A stretch of DNA of 64,000 bases. Source: Actinomadura parmotrematis. GTDB lineage: Bacteria > Actinomycetota > Actinomycetes > Streptosporangiales > Streptosporangiaceae. The translations under genes and the position numbers were made by a program. The stretch is from contig NZ_JAIBOA010000015.1 in the NCBI RefSeq assembly GCF_019458805.1, positions 152,007-216,006 on the forward strand, written 5' to 3'. Within the stretch, counting starts at the first letter, position 1; every line of letters begins with the position of its first letter. Of the stretch, positions 1-7,416 are shown in pieces. The notes under the pieces are model-generated. The model had not been told where the DNA came from and searched no databases. It was given only the letters and a program-made list of their open reading frames with translations.

Positions 1-1
1 G

Positions 2-634
2 CTCGGCGAGCGCTGGGCGGCCGTCGGCCACTCGCAGGGCGGCCAGGCCGCCTGGGGCGCCGCGAAGCAGCAGGCGACCGAACCCGTCGGGAAGATGGTC
101 GGCGCCGTCGCGCTGGCGCCGGCGACCCCGGCCGGCGGCGCCGTCCAAGGCGTCATCGACACCCCCGGCGCGGCGGTGTACCTGCCCTACGTGGCCTTCT
201 CGCTCGCCCTGCAGTACGACGGTTTCGCGCCGCAGGACATGCTCAGCGACACCGGGATGCGCCACTACCGGCAGTACGTCGAGAACGGCTGCCTGCCCTA
301 CGCCATCGCGCTCACCGGCGACGCCACGCCGCGCGCCTACCTCAAGGCCGACGCGGCGGACAACGCGGCGGTGCGGCGGTACATCGAGAAGAACGTCTAC
401 ACCGACCGCGAGCTGGCGGCGCCGCTGTTCGCCGCTTCGGGGGCCAAGGACGCCTCGGTCGCCGCGCCGACCGTCGAGGCCGCGGCCGCGCAGCAGTGCG
501 AGCACGGCACGGCCGTCGCCTACAAGCGCTACCCCGGCACCCACGACGGCATGATCGACGAGGCGCTGCCCGACGTCACCGCCTGGCTCGCCGACCGCTT
601 CGCGGGCAAGGCCGCCCCGAGCACCTGCCGCTGA
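2..634 (+). CDS. Secreted lipase, C-terminal part (secretory lipase / alpha-beta hydrolase); 5' end outside window
   Basis: The reading frame is open from the left edge, so only the last 210 residues are seen. The nucleophile elbow GHSQGG lies at fragment residues 9-14, with Ser11 as the expected catalytic serine. An Asp in GAKDASVAAP and a His in GTHDGM near the C-terminus sit where the rest of an alpha/beta-hydrolase triad is expected. The order and spacing fit the secretory (LIP) lipase family, which is normally exported and cleaves acylglycerols; the signal peptide cannot be checked here. The gene ends 73 bases before the sulfatase and may belong to an extracellular hydrolase group with it. 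The substrate is unknown. Confidence 0.8.
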   Translation, partial: LGERWAAVGHSQGGQAAWGAAKQQATEPVGKMVGAVALAPATPAGGAVQGVIDTPGAAVYLPYVAFSLALQYDGFAPQDMLSDTGMRHYRQYVENGCLPYAIALTGDATPRAYLKADAADNAAVRRYIEKNVYTDRELAAPLFAASGAKDASVAAPTVEAAAAQQCEHGTAVAYKRYPGTHDGMIDEALPDVTAWLADRFAGKAAPSTCR

Positions 635-707
635 CGTCCCGCGATTGACAAGCGGACGGACCGGCTGGTCTCCTGCATTCCAGACTTTTCCTATCTGAGG
701 AGTTGGA

Positions 708-2102
708 ATGAGTGCGCTGTCGCGGCGGACGTTCGGCACCCTGGTCGGCGGAGGGACGGCCGCGGCCGCGCTCGGGACGCTCGCGTCCCCGTCGGAGGCC
801 CGCGCGGGCGAGCGGCGGTTCGCCGCGGCCGGGCGCCGCCCCCGCCGGAAGCCCAACATCCTGCTGATCCTCGGCGACGACCTCGGCGCGTCCGACCTGT
901 CGAGCTACGGCGCGCCGCACATCAGCACGCCGAACCTCGACCGGCTCGCCCGCGACGGCGTCCGCTTCACGCAGGCGTACTCGGGGTCGGCGACATGCTC
1001 GCCCACCCGCTTCTCGCTCTACACCGGCCGCTACCCCGGCCGCCTCGCGGGCGGCCTGCTGGAGCCGATCAACGCCAAGGGCGTCGGGCTGCCGCCCGGC
1101 CACCCGACGCTGGCGTCCCAGCTCAGGAAGGCCGGCTACGAGACCGCGCTCATCGGCAAGTGGCACGCCGGTTTCCTGCCGGACTTCAGCCCGACCAGGT
1201 CCGGCTGGGACACCTTCTTCGGCAACTTCGGCGGCGCGCTCGACTACTTCTCCAAGATCGGGGCGCTCGGCGAGTACGACCTGTACGAGGGCGACGCCGA
1301 GTACCGCGACCTGCGCTACTACACCGACGTCCTCACCGAGCGGGCCGTCGACTTCGTCAAGGACGACCACGCGAAGCCCTGGCTGCTGAACCTCAACTTC
1401 ACCACCCCGCACTGGCCGTGGGAGACCGCCAAGGACAAGGCGGTCAGCGACGCCATCACCGCCAAGATCAAGGCGGGCCTGAACCCCACCCTGGCCCTGC
1501 TGCACAACGACGGCGGCTCGGTGGAGATCTACGCCGAGATGGTCGAGTCGCTCGACGCCTCGATCGGCAAGGTGCTCCAGGCGCTGCGCCGCTCCGGCCA
1601 GGAGCAGGACACGATCGTGCTGTTCTCCAGCGACAACGGCGGCGAGCGGTTCTCCTACAACTGGCCGCTGACGGGCAACAAGGCGAGCCTCAACGAGGGC
1701 GGCATCCGCGTCCCGAACATCCTGCGCTGGCCCGCCGCGATCGACGGCGGCCAGTACAGCGACGTCCCGGTCATCACCCCCGACTGGACGGCGACCCTGC
1801 TGGAGATCGCGGGCGCGTCCGCCGACCCCGCCCACCCCCTGGACGGCCGCAGCCTCGCCGGCCACCTGCTGCGCGGCGCCGAGCCGCCCGCCCACGACCT
1901 GTTCTGGCGGACCCGCGGCTGGCGCGCCCTCCGCCGCGGCGACTGGAAGTACCTGCGCACCCCGAGCGGCGGCGACCAGCTCTTCAACCTCGCCGAGGAC
2001 GAGCGCGAGCAGCGCGACTTCACCGCCGCCCAGCCCACCACCCTGGCGTCCCTCAAGGCCGCCTGGGAGAAGATCGACGCGACCCTCCTCCCGTACTCCT
2101 GA
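708..2102 (+). CDS. Tat-exported sulfatase (arylsulfatase family)
   Basis: This 464-residue protein opens with SRRTFG followed by a hydrophobic stretch and an ARA cleavage-like site near residue 33, which is a twin-arginine signal. The sulfatase signature CSPTR begins at Cys97, the residue converted to formylglycine in this family. GDDLG at residues 56-60 and SSDNGG in the C-terminal half supply the expected metal ligands. A GAGGAG ribosome site precedes the ATG. It should hydrolyse a sulfate ester outside the membrane. Maturation needs a formylglycine-generating enzyme, which is not in this window. The length is normal for the family. The substrate cannot be read from the sequence. Confidence 0.9.
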   Translation: MSALSRRTFGTLVGGGTAAAALGTLASPSEARAGERRFAAAGRRPRRKPNILLILGDDLGASDLSSYGAPHISTPNLDRLARDGVRFTQAYSGSATCSPTRFSLYTGRYPGRLAGGLLEPINAKGVGLPPGHPTLASQLRKAGYETALIGKWHAGFLPDFSPTRSGWDTFFGNFGGALDYFSKIGALGEYDLYEGDAEYRDLRYYTDVLTERAVDFVKDDHAKPWLLNLNFTTPHWPWETAKDKAVSDAITAKIKAGLNPTLALLHNDGGSVEIYAEMVESLDASIGKVLQALRRSGQEQDTIVLFSSDNGGERFSYNWPLTGNKASLNEGGIRVPNILRWPAAIDGGQYSDVPVITPDWTATLLEIAGASADPAHPLDGRSLAGHLLRGAEPPAHDLFWRTRGWRALRRGDWKYLRTPSGGDQLFNLAEDEREQRDFTAAQPTTLASLKAAWEKIDATLLPYS

Positions 2103-2112
2103 CCGTGCGCGC

Positions 2113-2146
2113 CGCCCGGCGCCGCGCCCGCGCGCGGCGCCGGGCG
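2113..2146. terminator. Bidirectional hairpin between convergent genes
   Basis: Two perfect 15-base arms (CGCCCGGCGCCGCGC and its complement) are separated by four bases. The hairpin sits between the 3' ends of the convergent sulfatase and lectin genes. It has no T tract, as is usual in actinomycetes. Confidence 0.7.
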
Positions 2147-2153
2147 GGACGGG

Positions 2154-2930
2154 TCAGTGGTGGCCGTGGTAGCGGTCCCACAGGGCCTGCATGTGGCCGG
2201 TGTAGACGACCACGTTGCCGTCGTTCTGGACGGCCAGCCAGGTGCTCTTGTGCCACGTGTGCGTCGACCAGAGCGCCTTGCCGCCCGCGCGGACGACCAG
2301 GTTCCCGTCCGCCTGCATGGTCGTCGTCGCGCCCTTGTGACCGGACGTGCCGGTGTGCCACCTGAGCTTGCCGCCGGAGTACAGCGCCAGGTCGCCGCCC
2401 GGCTCCTGGCGGAGCTGCCAGGCGCCGTTCTGCGAGACGACCTTCTGGTACGGGTAGAGCGTCACCCCGTTGGACAGCGTGCTGATCCACTGGTAGCTGG
2501 ACCACAGCGCGGTCTTGCCCTTGTAGACCACGGCGTTGCCGTCGTTCTGGAGCTTGAGGTAGGCGCCTTTGTCCCCGTCGGTGTGGCTCCGCCAGTACTG
2601 GTGGCTCCCCTTGGCCACCACCAGGTCGCCGTTCGTCCGCATGGTCGCGGACGAACCCTTGACCCAGGTGTGCGAGCTCCAGATCGCCTTGGACTTCTTG
2701 TAGACGACCAGGTTGCCGTCGGTCTGCATGATGAGCTTGTACCGGCCGTCGGGGGAGTGCAGCGACCGGCCCGCCTTCAGGGTCTGCCCGGACTTCAGCA
2801 CCGAGCTCGTGGCCTGGGCGGCGGCGACGGGCGTCGCCGTCGACGGGGCGGCGAGCGACGGGACGGCGACGGCGGCGGCGCCCGCCGCGGCCAGCGCGGC
2901 CGCGGCGCCCACGATCAACTTGATCTTCAT
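2154..2930 (-). CDS. Secreted bulb-type (mannose-binding-like) lectin
   Basis: The protein has 258 residues. A signal peptide of about 27 residues (Lys start, Ala-rich core) is followed by two beta-prism lectin domains made of about six repeats, each ending with a Trp-Ser/His pattern. The classic sugar-binding motif QxDxNxVxY is intact in at least two repeats (QNDGNAVVY and QNDGNVVVY) and nearly so in MQTDGNLVVY. No catalytic domain is attached, so the protein probably binds carbohydrate on its own outside the cell. I chose the start at MKIKL because the open frame's earlier Met has no signal-peptide character. The gene is convergent with the sulfatase. Confidence 0.85.
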   Translation of the reverse strand: MKIKLIVGAAAALAAAGAAAVAVPSLAAPSTATPVAAAQATSSVLKSGQTLKAGRSLHSPDGRYKLIMQTDGNLVVYKKSKAIWSSHTWVKGSSATMRTNGDLVVAKGSHQYWRSHTDGDKGAYLKLQNDGNAVVYKGKTALWSSYQWISTLSNGVTLYPYQKVVSQNGAWQLRQEPGGDLALYSGGKLRWHTGTSGHKGATTTMQADGNLVVRAGGKALWSTHTWHKSTWLAVQNDGNVVVYTGHMQALWDRYHGHH

Positions 2931-3086
2931 AGGGTGGACCTCGGAATCCCTCTGCCACTGATCTCGCCGGAGGCGAGACGGATGCGACACAGGAGCCTAG
3001 GAACGCGCACCCCGGCGCGGTCCGCACCGCATGCGCCCTTCCTGTGCAATCCGTGCGCCCACCGAGCCACGCGCCCACGCCCCCAC

Positions 3087-3420
3087 GCGACACCGCACCC
3101 CTACGGACACCACCCCACCACCGAGCCGCACGACCACCGTGCCGCGCACCGTCGTGCCCCGCGTCCGCCGGGCCGCGCACCGTCGTGCCTTGCGACCGCC
3201 GAGCCGGCGACCATGGAGCCGCGCGACACCGCGCCCCTACGGACGCCACCGCACCACCGCACCACCGCACCACCGAGCCGCACGACCGCCGGGCCGCGCA
3301 CCGCCGTGCCCCGCGTCCGCCGTGCCGCGCACCGTCGTGCCTTGCGACCACCGAGCCGCACGACCGCCGTGCCGCGCACCGCCGTGCCCCGCGTCCGCCG
3401 GGCCGCAACGACCACCGGGC
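3087..3420. repeat. Imperfect tandem repeat block, about 78-bp unit
   Basis: Three copies of a unit starting CCACCGAGCCGCACGACC begin near 3119, 3271 and 3350. The unit contains GTGCCCCGCGTCCGCC and ends TGCCTTGCGACC (the last copy is shortened). The first two are separated by a second repeated segment, CGCGACACCGC-CCCCTACGGAC, seen near 3087 and 3222. The block fills most of the 515-base gap between the lectin start and the end of the VOC gene. All frames stay open because 78 is a multiple of three and the DNA is GC-rich, but no start, ribosome site or known domain supports a gene. Confidence 0.75.
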
Positions 3421-3445
3421 CGCGAGGGGAGGGGGCGCCGCGCCG

Positions 3446-3802
3446 TCAGGCGGCGGGCTGCCAGAGCTCGACGCGGTTGCCCTCGGGGTCGGTCACCCAG
3501 CCGAACCGGCCGACGCCGTCCATGTCCTGCGTCTCCGCGGACACCTCGGCGCCCTTGGCGCGGAGCTGCGCGAGCATCGCGTCCAGGTCGCGGGCGCGGA
3601 AGTTCAGCATGGTCTGCTGCGTGCGGGAGCCGAAGTAGTCGGTCCCGGACTCGAAGGCCGCGAACACCGTCGTCCCGGCCTCCTGGCGCCACGCGCCGTT
3701 CTCGTCGGCGTCCAGGCCGAGGCACTCGCGGTACCACGCCCCCAGGGCGATGGGGTCGGCCGCCCGCAGGAAGTACCCGCCGATGCCCAGTACACGTTCC
3801 AT
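3446..3802 (-). CDS. VOC (glyoxalase/bleomycin-resistance) superfamily protein
   Basis: This is a 118-residue single-domain VOC protein. It has the beta-alpha-beta-beta-beta pattern with GGYFLRAADPIALGAWY at the start and DPEGNRVELWQ at the end, the hallmark of the family; the last Glu is the usual metal ligand. Such proteins form dimers that act as metalloenzymes (glyoxalase, dioxygenase, fosfomycin transferase) or bind drugs. Nothing here fixes the substrate. It stands alone between the 78-bp repeats and the palindromic element. Confidence 0.8.
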   Translation of the reverse strand: MERVLGIGGYFLRAADPIALGAWYRECLGLDADENGAWRQEAGTTVFAAFESGTDYFGSRTQQTMLNFRARDLDAMLAQLRAKGAEVSAETQDMDGVGRFGWVTDPEGNRVELWQPAA

Positions 3803-3852
3803 GCCGCCATCCTGGCAGCCCCCCCGATCACCCGGCCCTCCTTCGCCGCCCC

Positions 3853-3952
3853 GACCACCCGGTCACCCAAAGTTGAGATGCGGCGTGTTGGCCACTTTCG
3901 ATCTTCAAAGTGGCCAACACGCCGCATCTCAACGGACGGCGACCGGGTGGTC
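3853..3952. repeat. Long palindromic intergenic element, copy 1 (complete, with outer arms)
   Basis: The outer arms GACCACCCGGTC (3853-3864) and GACCGGGTGGTC (3941-3952) are perfect complements. Inside them lies a second perfect inverted repeat with 27-base arms (3872-3898 and 3907-3933) around an 8-base loop. The inner arm starts GTTGAGATGCGGCGTGTTGG. It lies downstream of the DUF397 gene at 3971 and upstream of the VOC gene, so it could act as a terminator, although there is no T tract. Related copies lie at 11748-11841 and 46574-46654, with a half copy at 12773-12803. Confidence 0.85.
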
Positions 3953-3970
3953 ATTGCGGGGACGCGCTGA

Positions 3971-4153
3971 TCAGAGGTGCTTGACGACGTCGGAGAAGCG
4001 CCGGAAGGCGGCGCGGTTCACGAGGAGGTGGGGGCCGGTCGCGTCCTTGCTGTCGCGTACGGCGACGGCGTCGCGGGCACCGGCCAGCTCCACGCAGTCG
4101 CCGCCCTTGTCGTCGCTGCGGGCGGCTTTGCGCCAAGGTGTCGTGAGGTGCAT
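3971..4153 (-). CDS. DUF397 small protein, copy 1 (BldB-like family)
   Basis: The protein has 60 residues and begins MHLTTPWRKAARS. The family pattern is W(R/K)K(S/A)(S/A)xS followed by CVEL and the VRDSKD segment. DUF397 proteins are actinomycete-specific partners of XRE/DUF5753 regulators and are linked to development and possibly toxin-antitoxin behaviour. The start is the ATG at 4153, where the domain begins; the open frame further upstream adds a proline-rich lead with no family likeness. It lies 133 bases behind a second DUF397 gene and shares a nearly identical C-terminal half with it. Confidence 0.85.
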   Translation of the reverse strand: MHLTTPWRKAARSDDKGGDCVELAGARDAVAVRDSKDATGPHLLVNRAAFRRFSDVVKHL

Positions 4154-4286
4154 GTGCCTACCGTCCTGTTGCCTTTCAACCAACCTTCGGTCGGTTCTCG
4201 GTCCTAGGCAAGAGGCGGTTCCCGGATGGCTGAGTCGCGGCGGCCTGCCCGGAGCAGGGCGCCGCAACTCAACCGGGTGCGACGTG

Positions 4287-4472
4287 CTAGAGGTTCTTGA
4301 TGGCGTCGGTGAAGCGTTGGAAGGCGGCGCGGTTCACGAGGAGGTGGGGGCCGGTCGCGTCCTTGCTGTCGCGTACGGCGACGGCGTCGCGGGCGCTGGC
4401 CAGTTCCACGCAGTTGTCGCCCTGGTCCGAGCTTCTCGAAGCCTTTCGCCAAACCGGTTCGATCAAGTCCAC
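4287..4472 (-). CDS. DUF397 small protein, copy 2
   Basis: This 61-residue paralogue of the neighbouring DUF397 gene begins MDLIEPVWRKASRSS. Its start overlaps the end of the XRE/DUF5753 gene by 10 bases, so the two are translationally coupled. Residues after CVELAS match copy 1 almost exactly, both as protein and as DNA (roughly 4322-4400 against 3998-4076), while the N-terminal parts differ. That mosaic pattern suggests gene conversion or a recent tandem duplication. It is probably the direct partner of the upstream regulator. Confidence 0.85.
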   Translation of the reverse strand: MDLIEPVWRKASRSSDQGDNCVELASARDAVAVRDSKDATGPHLLVNRAAFQRFTDAIKNL

Positions 4473-5254
4473 GTGCCCTCCCTGACCTCTCTGATGAGTT
4501 CACGCGAGTCGTCGACGTTCAGCGCCAGCGCTTGCAGGGTGCTGAAGGCCTCGCCGGCTCTTGCTATGCGATCGGGATCGTTGGTGGTCTCGCCGCCGAA
4601 CGCGTGGAGCGCATAGGCGATCTCGCTGTGGTCCGCCTGCCGGGCAATGGCGAAGGATCCCCACACGCCTCGATAGTAGGCGATAGGGGCTATCTGTAGA
4701 TATATGCGATCTCTGCTGGAGATCTCTTCGAGGAAGAGGAGTTGCTCCCGCATGAGTCCTCCGGTGCCGATCCGGCGCCGGAGGACGCTCTCGTCGAGGA
4801 CGACGAACGTCAGCGGCCCCTGGTCTCGGAGGATGCTGTCACGGCGCCGCATCCTTGCGGCGACGGCAGCGTCGTCGCCGAGCAGCACGCGTGCGTAGGC
4901 TTCGGTCTGGAAGGGGCCGTAGACGTGCCGGTCCTCCCAGTCCCGCAGCAGTACGGCCGTGGCCTCGGCCTTCGGATAGCTGGCGAATGCCTTGGGGTAG
5001 CGCACCGCCTTGATCGCTTCCAAGAGGTCGTTCCACGCCTGAGCGATCACCCCGTTCGCGCCGAGCTCCTTGTCCAAGCGAACCGCGAAGTCCGAGCGGC
5101 AGCGCGTGTGCCCGGCCTCCACCTGCGAGATGTAGCTTCTGGTCACGGACAGCTTTGCAGCCGCCTGGCCCTGAGTCAGCCCGGCGTCCGCCCGGGTCTT
5201 CTTGACCACTTCGCCGAACGCCACCAGTTCGGGGTCGATGTTCCTTGTCGGCAT
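4463..5254 (-). CDS. XRE-family regulator with DUF5753 (WhiJ-like)
   Basis: This 263-residue protein has an N-terminal Cro/C1 helix-turn-helix at about residues 12-65 (GLTQGQAAAKLSVTRSYISQ). Its C-terminal DUF5753 domain includes YGPFQTEAYARVLL and the typical segment around LRRRIG. In Streptomyces this architecture is WhiJ. WhiJ-type regulators sit beside DUF397 proteins and an AbaA-like ATPase, exactly the set seen here, and affect development and secondary metabolism. It is likely cotranscribed with the two DUF397 genes and divergent from the ATPase. The ligand or binding site is not known. Confidence 0.88.
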   Translation of the reverse strand: MPTRNIDPELVAFGEVVKKTRADAGLTQGQAAAKLSVTRSYISQVEAGHTRCRSDFAVRLDKELGANGVIAQAWNDLLEAIKAVRYPKAFASYPKAEATAVLLRDWEDRHVYGPFQTEAYARVLLGDDAAVAARMRRRDSILRDQGPLTFVVLDESVLRRRIGTGGLMREQLLFLEEISSRDRIYLQIAPIAYYRGVWGSFAIARQADHSEIAYALHAFGGETTNDPDRIARAGEAFSTLQALALNVDDSRELIREVREGTWT

Positions 5255-5410
5255 GCGCTCGCCTCGTTGAGGTTAGTGATCTGCCAGCCATTGTGAGCGG
5301 ACGGCTTGTGTCCTCTCACTTACCAGGAAACCTACGCCCTCTCGTGGCTGAATGTGAGGGAAAGGAAGCACAAAGTGAAGCTTCGAGGTTCGTCTTCGTG
5401 GAGGTCGGGC
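5255..5410. promoter_or_regulatory. Divergent control region of the WhiJ-like module
   Basis: This 156-base gap separates the divergent XRE and ATPase genes. It is clearly more AT-rich than its surroundings. It holds the spaced inverted pair CCTCTCAC (near 5311) and GTGAGGG (near 5354), plus one more GTGAG near 5293. These are candidate sites for the XRE protein. A GGAGG ribosome site lies just before the ATPase start at 5411. Confidence 0.4.
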
Positions 5411-5860
5411 ATGGTGTGCGGGCAGGTGACGGGGCCGCCGGCGGGGCCGGTGGACGGGGTGAGCGCGCTGGTCCTCGCGTCGGCGCCGGAGGCGGCGCGG
5501 GCGGGGCGGGAGTTCGTCGCGGACTGGCTGTACGACAAAGGGTACGACGACGTGTCCGTCGAGGTGGGGCGGGCCGTCGCGAGCGAGCTGGTGACCAACG
5601 CGTACCGGCACGCCGCCGGGGCGGGGGAGCGGATCACCGTGCGGGTCTACGTGTCCGCCGCCGGGCCCGTCCTGGAGGTGTGGGACCCGAGCCCGGAGCT
5701 GCCGGAGGAGCGCCCGCTCGACCTCGTCAGCACGTCGGGGCGGGGGCTCGCGATGGTCGGGCTCATCACCGGTGGGTGGGGCGTCAACCCGCTCGCGAGC
5801 GGCGGTAAGTCCGTGCACGCGCTGCTGCGTGCGGAGCTCGATCCCGAGGCCGCGCCGTGA
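5411..5860 (+). CDS. ATP-binding protein, GHKL/HATPase_c_2 family (anti-sigma-factor-like, AbaA-like)
   Basis: This 149-residue single-domain protein has the Bergerat fold. It carries the N box ELVTNAYRHA, a G1 segment WDPSPELP and the G2 glycine loop GRGLAMVGLITGGWG. There is no histidine-kinase phosphoacceptor, so it resembles RsbW/SpoIIAB-type serine kinases. In actinomycetes these accompany WhiJ/DUF397 loci. I chose the ATG at 5411, which has a good GGAGG site; an upstream ATG in frame would add 35 residues of poor character. It is divergent from the XRE gene. Confidence 0.8.
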   Translation: MVCGQVTGPPAGPVDGVSALVLASAPEAARAGREFVADWLYDKGYDDVSVEVGRAVASELVTNAYRHAAGAGERITVRVYVSAAGPVLEVWDPSPELPEERPLDLVSTSGRGLAMVGLITGGWGVNPLASGGKSVHALLRAELDPEAAP

Positions 5861-5867
5861 GAGGGCT

Positions 5868-6446
5868 CTACCAGAGCCAGAGCCAGCCGTCCGTCACGTG
5901 CTTGAAGATCGCGTAGGCGATGGCGAGGACGAGGAGCAGGCCGCCGGTGCCGTAGCCGATCGCCATGAACTTCAGGGCGCGGCGCCGCACCCCCGAGGCG
6001 TCCCGGGTGCTGATGAGGCCCTGCGCCTCGGCGTTCAGGACGGTGAGCGGCAGGCCCGGCGGCAGGATCCACTCCTTGTAGGAGTAGGACTCCGGCCGGT
6101 CGGCCGGCGGCAGCTGCGGCAGCGCCGGGGACGGCGGGAACGTCTGCTCGGTGACGCCGTCCACGAACTTCTCGTGCGGGTCCACCAGGACGCCCCCGAC
6201 GACGAACGGCTCCCGCGACCGCTCGTCCACGAACGTCCTCTTGCCGGACGCGGTCTTGGCCGTCGCCTGCACCTTGTACCAGACGCACGGCGCGCCGGAG
6301 AAGGGCGCGCGGAGCGGGCCGGACGGTCCCGGGTACGCCGCGCCCGTCACCTGCCGGGCCTTGTCGCCGAGCGCCCGCCAGCGCATCCGCCACACCCAGC
6401 CGACCACGAAGAACACCGCCGCGACGATCCCGAGGACGTACTCCAT
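5868..6446 (-). CDS. Membrane protein with GIDE-like domain
   Basis: The protein has 192 residues with a transmembrane helix at each end (about 3-20 and 160-182). Between them is a soluble domain with GPLRAPFSGAPCVWYKVQ, EPFVVGGVLVDP and a YKEWILPPGLPL segment. This layout matches the GIDE domain known from mitochondrial MUL1-type ubiquitin ligases and from bacterial homologues that lack the RING finger. No RING is present here, so ligase activity is not expected. The function in bacteria is unknown. The gene is convergent with the ATPase, eight bases apart. Confidence 0.6.
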   Translation of the reverse strand: MEYVLGIVAAVFFVVGWVWRMRWRALGDKARQVTGAAYPGPSGPLRAPFSGAPCVWYKVQATAKTASGKRTFVDERSREPFVVGGVLVDPHEKFVDGVTEQTFPPSPALPQLPPADRPESYSYKEWILPPGLPLTVLNAEAQGLISTRDASGVRRRALKFMAIGYGTGGLLLVLAIAYAIFKHVTDGWLWLW

Positions 6447-6526
6447 GGCGCGATGATCGCCACCGTGCTCCCGCGCCGCCAGTGACCGGCGTCCCGAGCC
6501 TCCCGGGACCGCTACGCTCGGTGCCC

Positions 6527-7027
6527 ATGGAGCCCGACCTGCACCCGGACCTGAAGCCGCTGGAGTTCCTGCTCGGAACGTGGAAGGGCGCCGGCGTCGG
6601 CGACTACCCGACGATCGAGGCGTTCAACTTCGGCCAGGAGGTCACCTTCGGCCACAACGGCAAGCCGTTCCTCAGCTACTCCAGCCGGAGCTGGCTGATC
6701 GAGCCGGACGGCACCGTCGGCCGCCCGCTCGCCACCGAGACCGGGTACTGGCGGCCGCAGCCGGGCAACGAGATCGAGGTGACGCTCGCGCACCCGACCG
6801 GCATCGTGGAGATCTACGTCGGGAACCTGGCGTTCCACCGGATCCAGCTCCGGACGGACGTCGTGGCGCGCACCGCCACTGCCAAGGAGGTCACCGCCGG
6901 GGCCCGCATGTACGGGCTGCTGCCGGAGAAGGACGGCGTCCGCGACCTCGGCTGGGTGTACGAGATGGCGGCCATGGGCCAGCCCCTCCAGGTGCACCTG
7001 TCGGCGCAGCTGAAGAAGGCCGGCTGA
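6527..7027 (+). CDS. Nitrobindin-type heme-binding beta-barrel (peroxynitrite isomerase family)
   Basis: This 166-residue FABP-like beta-barrel begins with the diagnostic GTWKGAGVGDYPTI (about residues 17-30). It ends with a QVHLSAQL segment that carries the conserved proximal His of nitrobindins such as M. tuberculosis Rv2717c. Family members bind ferric heme b and isomerise peroxynitrite to nitrate. The -10 box TACGCT (6513-6518) lies 8 bases before the ATG, so the transcript is probably leaderless; this also decides the start over an in-frame ATG at 6482. The gene is divergent from the GIDE-like gene. Confidence 0.85.
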   Translation: MEPDLHPDLKPLEFLLGTWKGAGVGDYPTIEAFNFGQEVTFGHNGKPFLSYSSRSWLIEPDGTVGRPLATETGYWRPQPGNEIEVTLAHPTGIVEIYVGNLAFHRIQLRTDVVARTATAKEVTAGARMYGLLPEKDGVRDLGWVYEMAAMGQPLQVHLSAQLKKAG

Positions 7028-7416
7028 CGCCGTCCCGGCCGGAGCCCCGCTCGGGAGGGTCCCGGACAGGGAACGATCCCCGGACCTTCCCGCCGGGTGG
7101 CGGGAGATGGACGGGACTGGCCCATCGGTCCGGGGATCGGGTGTCTGCCTGGTATTCGCCGGTCACCGTCGTGACCGGACGTGCCACCGCGCGAAGACGG
7201 CGGCGCCGAGGCGTTGACGGCGACTAGCGGACAGCCACCTCGCGAGTCCCAAGAGAAATCATTTCTTGGACCACCTCCTTTCGCGCGTGACTGCAAGCTA
7301 TGTCAGCCGCGCGCGCCAGGGCAAATGCTTTTCTCCCCCACCCGTCCCACCCGTCGGCGGGACGCCGGGCGCGACGGCCGTCCCGCGCCCGGCCGGGGGT
7401 GCATACACTCTCGGTC
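7028..7416. promoter_or_regulatory. Gene-free stretch upstream of nur with an AT-rich palindrome
   Basis: No credible gene is seen in this 389-base gap. It contains AGAAAT-C-ATTTCT (7254-7266), a perfect palindrome that is unusually AT-rich for this genome and is flanked by CCAAG and TTGG. This could be a metal-regulator operator. A leaderless -10 box TACACT (7404-7409) sits 7 bases before the nur start. Confidence 0.4.

Noticed and set aside
2053..3408. Repeat-protein gene on the minus strand over the 78-bp block
   Set aside because: It runs through the lectin gene in another frame, has no ribosome site and very Arg/Gly/Cys-rich translation.
3119..3417. CRISPR array
   Set aside because: The repeats are 78 bases, adjacent and imperfect with no uniform spacers and no cas genes.
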